A DNA stretch of 64,000 bases from Sessilibacter corallicola. GTDB lineage: Bacteria; Pseudomonadota; Gammaproteobacteria; Pseudomonadales; Cellvibrionaceae. The stretch is taken from positions 523,001-587,000 of the forward strand of contig NZ_JAJSLX010000002.1 in the NCBI RefSeq assembly GCF_021290925.1. The letters are read 5' to 3'. This document shows positions 56,486-64,000 of the stretch, in pieces. Every line of letters begins with the position of its first letter. Position 1 is the stretch's first letter. The translations under genes and the position numbers were made by a program. The notes beneath the pieces were generated by a model, which saw nothing but the letters and a program-made list of their open reading frames with translations, had not been told where the DNA came from and did no database searches.

Positions 56486-57496
56486 GTGAGTAATTCAGAA
56501 CTCATAAAAAAAATTCCAAAAGCAGAATTACACCTGCATATTGAGGGCACTTTGGAACCAGAAATGGTTTTCCAGCTCGCCGAGAGAAATAATATAAAAC
56601 TGCCTTATGCGAATGCACAAGAATTAGCAGCCAAGTACAATTTTAGTGATTTACAGTCCTTTTTGGATTTGTATTATCAGGCAACCGATGTTCTGCAAAC
56701 TGAGCAAGACTTTTTTGATTTAACCTGGGCTTATTTGGAACATTGCGCAGAGGATAATGTTGTTCACTGCGAAATATTTTTTGATCCACAAAGCCATACC
56801 AGTCGCGGTGTACCGTTTGCTGATGTAATTCAAGGTATTCACAAAGCACTGGTTGCCGGTGAAGAAAAACTCGGAATTACCAGCCAATTAATTTTGTGTT
56901 TCCTCCGTCATTTACCAGAGGAAGACGCTTTAAAAACGTGGGATGAAGCGCAGCCTTGGCTCAGTTTAATCAGCGGTGTCGGTTTGGATTCTTCTGAACG
57001 TGACTTTCCGCCTAATTTATTCGCCAATGTTTTTGCTAAAGCAAAACAAGCGGGTTTGAAATTGGTTGCTCACGCCGGAGAAGAAGGCCCAGCGCAATAC
57101 ATTGAGCAAGCGTTGGATATTTTAAAGATTGATCGCATTGATCACGGCGTTCGAATTACCGAAAGTGATGAATTAATGGATCGCGTTGCCAAAGACAATA
57201 TTGCGCTTACGGTGTGTCCGTTATCGAATGTGCGTTTGTGTGTGTACTCACAAATGCAAGAGCATCCGCTGTTAGAATTGCTCGATCGTGGTTTGCGCGT
57301 GATGATTAATTCAGATGACCCGGCGTATTTCGGCGGTTATATGAATCAGAATTTCCATGCGGTTGATGAAGCGTTAAATCCTTCTAAAGAACAAATTATT
57401 TTGTTGGCAAAAAACAGTATTTTAGCCAGCTTTTTAACTGATCAAGAAAAACAAACCTGGCTCGATAAAATCGATTCTGTCGCTCAATCTAATTAG
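56486..57496 (+). CDS. Adenine deaminase (ADAL/Aah1 type)
   Basis: The 336-residue adenosine-deaminase-fold enzyme has HLHIEG with His16 and His18, VAHAGEEG, RIDHGVRI and INSDDPAYFGG for the zinc site. GLDSSERDFPP and CPLSNVRLCV are typical of the adenine-specific deaminases rather than adenosine deaminase, which has a GLDLAGDE-like loop at the first site. It should convert adenine to hypoxanthine, entering the xanthine/urate route. It is co-directional with the NUP lipoprotein gene. Confidence 0.88.
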   Translation: MSNSELIKKIPKAELHLHIEGTLEPEMVFQLAERNNIKLPYANAQELAAKYNFSDLQSFLDLYYQATDVLQTEQDFFDLTWAYLEHCAEDNVVHCEIFFDPQSHTSRGVPFADVIQGIHKALVAGEEKLGITSQLILCFLRHLPEEDALKTWDEAQPWLSLISGVGLDSSERDFPPNLFANVFAKAKQAGLKLVAHAGEEGPAQYIEQALDILKIDRIDHGVRITESDELMDRVAKDNIALTVCPLSNVRLCVYSQMQEHPLLELLDRGLRVMINSDDPAYFGGYMNQNFHAVDEALNPSKEQIILLAKNSILASFLTDQEKQTWLDKIDSVAQSN

Positions 57497-57520
57497 CGCC
57501 AATTAGCTTTAAAGCAGCAT

Positions 57521-57566
57521 GTGTAGTTGGTAGTGGTTGTTTAGAAAAAATCACTACCAATCACAC
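57521..57566 (+). terminator. Hairpin downstream of the adenine deaminase gene
   Basis: gtgtagttggtagtg pairs with cactaccaatcacac (two mismatches in a 15-bp stem) around a 16-base A-rich loop, 25 bases past the stop. No T-run follows, so a terminator role is tentative. Confidence 0.6.
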
Positions 57567-57839
57567 ACTCGTCAGATTTCTAGATTTTATAACCTAGAAA
57601 CTGATCATCATGAAATTAATCACCGCGAAATAATTTTGGTCTTTATCAAAGGTTGCTTTATTTCGGTTTGGTCGATCAACTTAAAAACTCTTTTTATTCA
57701 ATTAATATTCATCAATTCAGTGTGGCATTTGTTTGTTTCGAGTGGCACATGTTAGAAAAGTTGCGATTTAAAAGTTGATCAATTGGTCAGGTTATGCCAA
57801 ACTCAGATTGATTTATCAATCTTATATCCTGCCCGAATC
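57567..57839. other. Intergenic region before the amidase operon
   Basis: About 270 bases of AT-rich DNA. A 72-codon frame at 57537-57755 is not supported by composition or start signal. Confidence 0.45.
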
Positions 57840-57910
57840 CTTGTTTTGCAAGTACCTACTGGCTTTGTAAGTACCTATTGTTTTGTAAGAATCTTTTGTT
57901 TTGTAAATTG
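57840..57910. repeat. Degenerate tandem repeat, about 17-19 bp, four copies
   Basis: The core ttttgtaa(g) recurs as ttgttttgcaagtacctac, ggctttgtaagtacctat, tgttttgtaagaatctt and ttgttttgtaaattg. It lies immediately before the Shine-Dalgarno of the amidase gene and so within its promoter or leader. Confidence 0.7.
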
Positions 57911-57923
57911 AACCCGAGGTCCA

Positions 57924-59147
57924 TTGCGTGCCGCTATGAACACTGCTGCCGAAATCCAATTAGATTGCGCCAATTACCAAATTCCTGACTGTATTACAGA
58001 TAAAAATGGTAGTTTGTCCGGCTTGCGTTTGGGTGTGAAAGATTTGTTCCATATCGCGGGCTTACCAACCACGGCGGGCAATCCCGATTGGTTGAAGACT
58101 CACCCAACGCCTAGTTCGACGTCTTCGGTGGTTAAAACATTGATCGAGCAGGGTGCTGAGCTAACCGCAAAAACCCTCACCGATGAAATTGCTTACAGCT
58201 TGAATGGTGTGAACAGCCATTATGGAACGCCGATCAACCCAGCTGATAACACACGCATTCCCGGCGGTTCCAGCAGCGGTTCTGCGGTCGCCGTTGCCAA
58301 TGGCACAATAGATATTGGTTTAGGAACCGATACCGGCGGCTCTATTCGCGTGCCAGCCAGTTATAATGGGCTGTACGGTTTCCGCCCGTCTCATGGTGTT
58401 GTGGCTGTGGATAACTTGGTCGGTTTGGCACCGGGGTTTGATACCGTCGGTTGGCTAACACGGGATTTTGCGACCTTGCACCGTGTTACAAGCTGCCTAG
58501 TGCCAGAACAGCCTTCGAGTAAGATTGAACGGTTGGTGGTGGCGTTACCACAAGGGTTATCGGTACAGGCGTTATCGAATTGGAAAGCCATTGTGGATGC
58601 GTTATTACCGAAACTGAACGCAATTGTTTCTGATGTCTGCGTAAAAGAGTTACCACAAGCAATGTGTGCCAAAGCCAGCGATGCCTTTCGTGCACTGCAA
58701 GGCCGACAAATTTGGCGGGAACACGGTGATTGGATTGAAGGTGCTGAGCCCACCTTTGCCGACGATATTAGTGCGCGGCTTCAATGGTGCAAAAGCTTAA
58801 CTCAAGCGGATGAAGATTCCGCCGAGCTGTTAGCGCAGGAATTTTTGGCCTATTGGCAGCAGGAATTTATTACTGATTCAGCAACAGCGGTTTTGTGCCC
58901 AACCACACCCGGTGCTGCGCCTAAGCTGACAATGGCAGACGATGAATTAGCCAGTTATCGAAATCATTTAATGGGACTTACCGCGCCTGCGGGTTTGGCA
59001 AAAGCGCCGCAAATCAGTTTGCCATTAATGAATGATCAACACGCTCCGTGGGGTGTTTCGTTAATTGGCCAGTATTTATCAGATCAAGCCGTGTTGAATT
59101 TGGCTAAATTGATCGACGACCGCGAAGTTAACAATAAAAATATCTAA
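57924..59147 (+). CDS. Amidase-signature family hydrolase, candidate oxalurate/ureide amidohydrolase
   Basis: The 407-residue amidase has a complete triad: Lys39 (GVKD), the Ser pair in GGSSSGS (114-120) and nucleophile Ser140 in TDTGGSIRVP. It is shorter than AtzF-type enzymes (about 600) and similar to the amidase core alone. A TTG at 57924 has GAGG five bases upstream; ATG 57936 would be too distant. It heads a five-gene operon with HpxW-like, TauE-like, PucG and allantoate amidohydrolase genes. Since PucG makes oxalurate, an amidase acting on oxalurate is the best guess. Substrate not visible in sequence. Confidence 0.82.
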   Translation: MRAAMNTAAEIQLDCANYQIPDCITDKNGSLSGLRLGVKDLFHIAGLPTTAGNPDWLKTHPTPSSTSSVVKTLIEQGAELTAKTLTDEIAYSLNGVNSHYGTPINPADNTRIPGGSSSGSAVAVANGTIDIGLGTDTGGSIRVPASYNGLYGFRPSHGVVAVDNLVGLAPGFDTVGWLTRDFATLHRVTSCLVPEQPSSKIERLVVALPQGLSVQALSNWKAIVDALLPKLNAIVSDVCVKELPQAMCAKASDAFRALQGRQIWREHGDWIEGAEPTFADDISARLQWCKSLTQADEDSAELLAQEFLAYWQQEFITDSATAVLCPTTPGAAPKLTMADDELASYRNHLMGLTAPAGLAKAPQISLPLMNDQHAPWGVSLIGQYLSDQAVLNLAKLIDDREVNNKNI

Positions 59148-59173
59148 AAATAGAATTTGATACAGGATTTATT

Positions 59174-60769
59174 ATGGCAAATGTAGCGTTTACAGCGCCC
59201 CACAGTGAAGCGGCCGAAATTGGCTTGTCTGTTTTAAAAGAAGGCGGTAGTGCCGTTGATGCTATGGTCGCGGCAGCGGCGGCGATTGCTGTAGTTTATC
59301 CCCATATGAACAGTTTAGGTGGCGACGGGTTTTGGGTGATTCAAAAACCGGGTCACGAACCTGTCGCAATCGATGCTTGTGGCAGCTCTGGTTCTTTGGC
59401 GACTATTGACCATTACCAAAGAATATTGGCCGAGAAAAATTTAGAGGCCATTCCCAACCGAGGCGGATTAGCGGCCATTACTCAAGCGGGAACGATTGCC
59501 GGGTGGCATTTAGCGCGTGAGATTTCTAATAACAGCAAGGCATTACCGTTATCTCGGTTGTTAGATCCTGCCTACGAACTTGCCAAAAAAGGCATTACGA
59601 TTACGGAGAGCTTACAAGCGGCTTCTGAAAAAACCTTTGATGAATTAAACGGTTTTTCGGCGTTTTCAGATGTTTATCTTGATGATGGAAAAACATTAAA
59701 AGCTGGTGGTACGCTCAAAAATCCCTGTTTGGCGGATATGATCGATCATTTAATTCGATCCGATTTGGGGTTGATGGATTTTTATCGCGGCGATATTTCT
59801 AAATCGGTCATCAGTGGTTTGGCTAATGTTGATAGCCCAATTACTGGCGAAGATATTTCTAAATTTAACGCCGAACAAGTTATCCCTCTGACCACAAAAA
59901 TTTCGAAAGGCCAATTGTTTAACATGGTCGCGCCGACTCAAGGGTTGGCTTCATTAATGATTTTGGGTTTGTACGATCGCGTTTATCAAAAAGGTTGGAG
60001 TGAAACCGAGCGAGTACACCATATTGTTGAGTGTACGAAACAAGCGTTTTTAATTCGTGATCAGTACGTGTGCGATCGCGCTCGTATGAATAAAGCGGCA
60101 CAAGAATTTTTAGATCCCAAATTTTTAGATTCCTTAGCGGAGAATGTTAATTCTAACGCTGCTTTACCTTGGCCGAAGCCTGCCGAGCACGGAGATACCA
60201 TTTGGATGGGAGCGTTGGATAAAGACGGTACTATGGTGTCGTTTATTCAAAGTATTTATTGGGAATTTGGCAGCGGTGTGGTGATTCCTGATTTAGGATT
60301 GGTTTGGAATAATCGCGGTTTAAGTTTTAATTTGGATAAAAATCATCACAACCATTTAACCCCGTACGCAAAACCTTTGCATACCCTAAATCCCGCTTTT
60401 GCGTTGCTCGACGACGGGCGCCGTTTCAGTTACGGAACTATGGGCGGTGAAGGTCAGCCGCAAACGCAAGCAACTCTCTTTGCGCGTCATATTTATGAAG
60501 GTTTACCTCTCGACGAAGCCATTGCGAAAGATCGTTGGTTGTTGGGACGAACCTGGGGTGATGTCAGTAATAATTTAAAAATTGAAGAGAATTTATTTAA
60601 CGAGGTGGGTGACTCGTTGCATAAACTCGGTCATGAAGTTGCCAGTGTGCCCAGTCAAATTGAAATGATGGGACACGCCGGTGGCATTATTTTAGATCGT
60701 AATGGTGATTTACAAGTAGCAACCGATCCACGAAGTGACGGTGCGGCACTGCAAGCGGTTGTGAATTAA
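59174..60769 (+). CDS. Gamma-glutamyltransferase-family Ntn hydrolase, HpxW (oxamate amidohydrolase)-like
   Basis: The 531-residue cytosolic member of the GGT family has no signal peptide (MANVAFTAPHSEAAEIGL). The autoprocessing nucleophile is retained: Thr342 in GDTIWMGALDKDG aligns with Thr391 of E. coli GGT, while the second Thr and His of that motif are replaced by Ile and Trp. GGEGQPQ (about 435) takes the oxyanion position. This altered site fits a non-glutathione substrate, as in HpxW of Klebsiella, which turns oxamate to oxalate in uric acid breakdown. It lies 26 bases after the amidase gene. Confidence 0.8.
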   Translation: MANVAFTAPHSEAAEIGLSVLKEGGSAVDAMVAAAAAIAVVYPHMNSLGGDGFWVIQKPGHEPVAIDACGSSGSLATIDHYQRILAEKNLEAIPNRGGLAAITQAGTIAGWHLAREISNNSKALPLSRLLDPAYELAKKGITITESLQAASEKTFDELNGFSAFSDVYLDDGKTLKAGGTLKNPCLADMIDHLIRSDLGLMDFYRGDISKSVISGLANVDSPITGEDISKFNAEQVIPLTTKISKGQLFNMVAPTQGLASLMILGLYDRVYQKGWSETERVHHIVECTKQAFLIRDQYVCDRARMNKAAQEFLDPKFLDSLAENVNSNAALPWPKPAEHGDTIWMGALDKDGTMVSFIQSIYWEFGSGVVIPDLGLVWNNRGLSFNLDKNHHNHLTPYAKPLHTLNPAFALLDDGRRFSYGTMGGEGQPQTQATLFARHIYEGLPLDEAIAKDRWLLGRTWGDVSNNLKIEENLFNEVGDSLHKLGHEVASVPSQIEMMGHAGGIILDRNGDLQVATDPRSDGAALQAVVN

Positions 60770-60829
60770 TAAATTCGCACCGAGTTATCAAATCATCAGA
60801 ATGTTTTACGTATTTTTTTGGAGTTGTTT

Positions 60830-61660
60830 GTGGATCAAATAATGGAATTGTTACCGGTTTTTATCGCACTGATTTTTACCGGGATTTTTGCTGGAATTTT
60901 GGCAGGTTTGTTAGGTGTTGGTGGCGGAATTGTTATTGTTCCGGTGTTGTATTTTGTGTTTCAAGGGTTGGGTGTTGATCCTGCAACGGCCATGGTGGTT
61001 GCAACGGGTACATCGTTAGCCACAATTATTCCTACGTCAATTTCGTCCATTCGTGCACATCACGGTAAAGGCAATGTCGATTGGGATTTATTAAAAAGCT
61101 TTGCGCCATTTATGGTTGTTGGCGTATTAGTTGGCAGTTATTTGGTAACCATTGTTACCGGGCATTTCTTCAGTGCGTTGTTTGGTGTTATGGCCGTTTT
61201 GGTGTCTGCCAATATGTTGTTTCGCGCAAAAGCAAAACCTCTGGCGGAATCCTTACCAAGAGGTCCTGGAAAAGGTGTTATTGCGTCTTTAATTGGTTTT
61301 TTCTCGGTAATGGTCGGTATTGGCGGTGGCACGCTGGGTGTTCCAACGTTAACAGCATTTAATGTTGCCGCACACCGAGCAGTAGGAACTGCCGCGGCAT
61401 TCGGGTTATTGATTGCCTTACCCGGTGCGTTAATGATGTTAATTCAAGGCCAAACTCCGGTTAATGCGCCTGAATATACCTTTGGTTTAGTTAATGTTCC
61501 TGGCTTAGTTGCCATTGTGCCTCTGACGGTTTTGTTTGCTCCAGTGGGTGCAAAAATTGGCGCAAAGCTCGATGGTGCCATGTTGAAAAAAGTGTTTGCC
61601 GTTGTTTTGGCAATTACGGGTGTTCGTATGTTAATTCAAGTTATCAGTGCATTAGTGTGA
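60830..61660 (+). CDS. TauE/SafE family membrane transporter
   Basis: The 276-residue protein has about eight hydrophobic helices arranged as two repeats: GIFAGILAGLLGVGGGIVIVPVLYFVFQ in the first and GFFSVMVGIGGGTLGVPTLTAFNV in the second, each containing the GxGGG family motif. TauE/SafE proteins export sulfite, sulfoacetate and other small organic acids. In this operon an anion such as oxalate, oxamate or glyoxylate is a reasonable but untested candidate. GTG 60830 has GGAG six bases upstream; TTG 60818 is inferior. PucG begins nine bases after its stop. Confidence 0.87.
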   Translation: MDQIMELLPVFIALIFTGIFAGILAGLLGVGGGIVIVPVLYFVFQGLGVDPATAMVVATGTSLATIIPTSISSIRAHHGKGNVDWDLLKSFAPFMVVGVLVGSYLVTIVTGHFFSALFGVMAVLVSANMLFRAKAKPLAESLPRGPGKGVIASLIGFFSVMVGIGGGTLGVPTLTAFNVAAHRAVGTAAAFGLLIALPGALMMLIQGQTPVNAPEYTFGLVNVPGLVAIVPLTVLFAPVGAKIGAKLDGAMLKKVFAVVLAITGVRMLIQVISALV

Positions 61661-61669
61661 GGATAAATT

Positions 61670-62923
61670 ATGTTTGATTACAAAAAACACGGCCAAATTA
61701 ATCCTCCTGCACGTTTGTTAATGGGTCCCGGTCCAATTAACGCCGATCCGCGAGTGTTGCGAGCAATGTCTGCGCAATTGGTGGGGCAGTACGACCCAGC
61801 AATGACGGATTACATGAACGAAACCATGAGTCTGTATCGCGATATTTTTCAAACTCAAAATCAATGGACATTGTTAATTGATGGCACATCACGTGCAGCG
61901 ATTGAAGCGTGTTTGGTGTCTGCAATTAATCCTGGCGACAAAGTTTTAATTCCGGTGTTTGGTCGCTTCGGTCATTTGCTAACGGAAATTGCCGAGCGTG
62001 CCGGTGCTGATGTGCACACGATTGAAGCCCCTTGGGGACAGGTATTTCCTGCCAGTGTCATTAAAGAGGCGATTAAAAAAGTTAAGCCAACCATGTTGGC
62101 CATTGTCCAAGGCGACACTTCTACGACTATGTTGCAGCCCTTAGAAGAATTGGGCGAATTTTGTCGGAAAAATGGCGTTCTGTTGTATTGCGATGCTACC
62201 GCGTCAATTGTTGGTAATCCCATGTTGGTGGACGAGTGGCAACTCGATGCCGTGTCTTGTGGTTTGCAAAAATGTTTGGGTGGCCCTTCGGGCAGTGGTC
62301 CGATTACCTTAAGCGACAACTTTGTTGAGCACATTCGCAAACGCCACCACGTGGAAGCCGGTATCCGCGCTGATCACCATCAAGAAGGCGAAGGTACGCG
62401 CATCCGCTCTAATTATTTTGATTTACCCATGATTCTGGATTATTGGAGCGAAGAAAGACTCAATCACCACACCGAAGCAACAACCATGTTGTACGGCGCG
62501 CGCGAATGCGCCCGCATTGTTTTGCAAGAAGGTTTGGATAATTGCATCGCTCGTCATCAACTTCACGGTCACGCAATGGCAAAAGGTTTGTCGGCCATGA
62601 ATTTGGAATTGTTCGGCGATCAAAGTCATAAAATGACTAACGTCGTTGGCGTGAATATTCCCGCCGGTATCGACGGCGAAGAATTACGCAAAGTGTTGTT
62701 GTTGGATTTTGGTATCGAAATTGGGACGTCGTTTGGCCCATTGGCGGGCAAAATTTGGCGCGTAGGCACTATGGGTTACAACGCCAGAAAAGACACGGTT
62801 TTAACCACCCTAGCAGCACTCGAAACTCTACTCAGAATCGGCGGACATTCCTTTACGGCCAGCGCTGGCATCATGGCGGCACTGGAAGTTTATGCCGAGT
62901 CTAATTCATTCAACAACGTTTGA
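61670..62923 (+). CDS. pucG: (S)-ureidoglycine-glyoxylate aminotransferase PucG
   Basis: This class V aminotransferase of 417 residues has PLP lysine Lys201 in SCGLQKCLGGPSGSGP and Asp175 in LLYCDATAS. LLMGPGPINADPRVLRAM at the N-terminus and the FGIEIGTSFGPLAGKIWRVGTMGYNAR end are typical of the alanine-glyoxylate/ureidoglycine-glyoxylate group. The product from ureidoglycine and glyoxylate is oxalurate (N-carbamoyl-2-oxoglycine) plus glycine. Assignment over plain serine- or alanine-glyoxylate transaminase rests on the adjoining allantoate amidohydrolase and puuE. Confidence 0.9.
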   Translation: MFDYKKHGQINPPARLLMGPGPINADPRVLRAMSAQLVGQYDPAMTDYMNETMSLYRDIFQTQNQWTLLIDGTSRAAIEACLVSAINPGDKVLIPVFGRFGHLLTEIAERAGADVHTIEAPWGQVFPASVIKEAIKKVKPTMLAIVQGDTSTTMLQPLEELGEFCRKNGVLLYCDATASIVGNPMLVDEWQLDAVSCGLQKCLGGPSGSGPITLSDNFVEHIRKRHHVEAGIRADHHQEGEGTRIRSNYFDLPMILDYWSEERLNHHTEATTMLYGARECARIVLQEGLDNCIARHQLHGHAMAKGLSAMNLELFGDQSHKMTNVVGVNIPAGIDGEELRKVLLLDFGIEIGTSFGPLAGKIWRVGTMGYNARKDTVLTTLAALETLLRIGGHSFTASAGIMAALEVYAESNSFNNV

Positions 62924-62933
62924 TTATTAAGGT

Positions 62934-64000
62934 ATGCAAAAAAAACTGGATCGACATCGCGGTGCTAATCGGTTGCTGAATCGCTGTGAAACCTTGGCAG
63001 GTTTTTCGGCATTGAGCGACGGTATTTTACGTGCTTATCTCACGCCCGAGCATGCCCAAGCCAATGCTCAGGTTTCCCAGTGGATGATTGAAGCGGGAAT
63101 GACCACTTGGCAGGATCAGGTGGGTAATCAGTGGGGGCGATACGAAGGTTCTCTTGAAGGCGCACCTAAGTTAATCATCGGTTCGCATTTAGATACCGTT
63201 CCTTACGCCGGTCGCTACGACGGTATTTTAGGTGTGTTGGCCGCGATTGAATTGGTTTCGCAATTAAATTCGGAGAATCGTCGATTACCGTTTGCTATTG
63301 AGGTGGTGGGTTTTTGCGATGAAGAAGGCACGCGTTTTGGCACCACGTTAATTGGTTCTAAGGCACTGGCGGGGCAATGGCAAGAAGATTGGTTGGCCAT
63401 TGAAGATGACTCCGGCGTAACCATGCGCGAAGCGCTGGAGCGTTTTGGTTTAGATCCCAAGCATTGTGCGTCTGCGCAACTCAACCCCGATCAGGTACTG
63501 GGTTTTTGGGAACTTCATATAGAGCAAGGGCCCGTGCTTGAAGCCGAAGATTTACCTCTGGGCGTTGTGACTGGCATTGCCGGTGCCAAACGTTCAATGA
63601 TTAAACTGAAAGGGCAGGCTGGCCACGCAGGGACGACGCCAATGCATTTACGGCGAGACAGCTTAGCCGGTGCCGCCGAGCTGATCTTGTCCATTGAGCG
63701 CATTGCCAAAACCATTGGTGGTGATTTAGTGGCAACGGTGGGGCAAGTGTTTTCCAAGCCCGGTGCCGTGAATGTTATCGCCGGACATACCATTCTTTCA
63801 TTGGATGTTCGTTCGCAAAGCGATTTAGTTCGGGATAACGCGATTGACCAAATTAACGATGTTGCAGAAGCGATTGCCGGACGGCGCAATTTAGAATTGA
63901 GTTGGAATCATACCCACCAAGCACCAGCGGTATTGTGTGATGCTGAGTATCAGGCTATTTTTTCTGACGCTATCGAGCAGTCATTTGGTCATGGACTTTC
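62934..64000 (+). CDS. Allantoate amidohydrolase (3' end outside window)
   Basis: The frame runs from ATG 62934 to the window end (355 full codons). The M20 peptidase-like metal ligands are present: His85 (GSHLDTVP), Asp96 (GRYDG), Glu130-Glu131 (CDEEGTRFG) and His195 (ELHIEQGP). GHAGTTPMHLRRD marks the dimerisation domain and its ligand-binding residues. The family also includes N-carbamoyl-beta-alanine hydrolases (HydC/AtcC). PuuE and PucG on either side favour allantoate, giving ureidoglycine, CO2 and ammonia. The gene begins 11 bases after pucG. Confidence 0.9.
   Translation, partial: MQKKLDRHRGANRLLNRCETLAGFSALSDGILRAYLTPEHAQANAQVSQWMIEAGMTTWQDQVGNQWGRYEGSLEGAPKLIIGSHLDTVPYAGRYDGILGVLAAIELVSQLNSENRRLPFAIEVVGFCDEEGTRFGTTLIGSKALAGQWQEDWLAIEDDSGVTMREALERFGLDPKHCASAQLNPDQVLGFWELHIEQGPVLEAEDLPLGVVTGIAGAKRSMIKLKGQAGHAGTTPMHLRRDSLAGAAELILSIERIAKTIGGDLVATVGQVFSKPGAVNVIAGHTILSLDVRSQSDLVRDNAIDQINDVAEAIAGRRNLELSWNHTHQAPAVLCDAEYQAIFSDAIEQSFGHGL

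Noticed and set aside
56486-57496. Adenosine deaminase (add)
   Set aside because: Substrate loops GLDSSERDFPP and CPLSNVRLCV fit adenine deaminases better.
57537-57755. 72-codon plus-strand frame after adenine deaminase
   Set aside because: Starts inside the hairpin region and has no Shine-Dalgarno or conserved pattern.

Overview
The window looks like a chromosomal segment of a marine-type gammaproteobacterium. Evidence is the set of lineage-typical housekeeping genes (gcvR-like, yheU, epmC/yfcM, pdxB, alaA, type II queF, hemN beside an FNR/Anr regulator, yadGH), a moderately low GC content and AT-rich intergenic regions. An Oceanospirillales/Cellvibrionales-type host fits; genus cannot be set from sequence reading alone. 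No CRISPR array, prophage, integrase or intact insertion sequence is visible.

Layout. 1-4905 (minus): the N-terminal 1635 residues of a large modular enzyme (adenylation, ketoreductase, carrier, thioesterase), cut by the window start and followed by about 0.9 kb of AT-rich DNA with a 12-bp tandem repeat. 5.8-13.3 kb: a secreted multidomain endonuclease, an orphan ParA-like ATPase, a MITE-like inverted-repeat element, and an AttH-type operon (ABC ATPase, FtsX permease, lipocalin-like protein). 13.7-30.1 kb: mostly single housekeeping genes (peroxiredoxin, GcvR, YheU, TusA, EpmC, Xni-like nuclease, PdxB, an rRNA-type methyltransferase, AlaA, MsrB, a Tag-like glycosylase, a LysR/old-yellow-enzyme divergent pair) with several hypotheticals. 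30.4-31.0 kb: two identical copies of a tRNA-Glu/tRNA-Gly pair. 32.6-47.3 kb: YadGH-type ABC exporter, queF, a membrane adenylate cyclase, tRNA-Ser, a NIT-domain chemoreceptor, a secreted lipase, NADAR protein, asparaginase, an orphan polyamine-type binding protein and a small heat-shock protein. 47.6-50.9 kb: fnr and hemN with FNR boxes.

51.2-64.0 kb is a purine/ureide catabolic region. It encodes an exported amidohydrolase (deaminase family), two cupins, PuuE allantoinase, a purine-nucleoside-permease-family lipoprotein, adenine deaminase, an amidase, a gamma-glutamyltransferase-fold protein resembling oxamate amidohydrolase HpxW, a TauE/SafE transporter, PucG (ureidoglycine-glyoxylate aminotransferase) and allantoate amidohydrolase (cut by the window end). 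Read together they suggest periplasmic capture and deamination of purines, then allantoin -> allantoate -> ureidoglycine -> oxalurate + glycine, with the amidase and HpxW-like protein finishing oxalurate/oxamate breakdown. The last step is inference.

The most notable observations are the modular synthetase, the MITE sitting in the loop of what looks like an older bidirectional terminator, the oxalurate branch of purine breakdown, FNR boxes linking fnr and hemN, matching GC-rich discriminators at two tRNA promoters, and several short tandem repeats confined to intergenic DNA.
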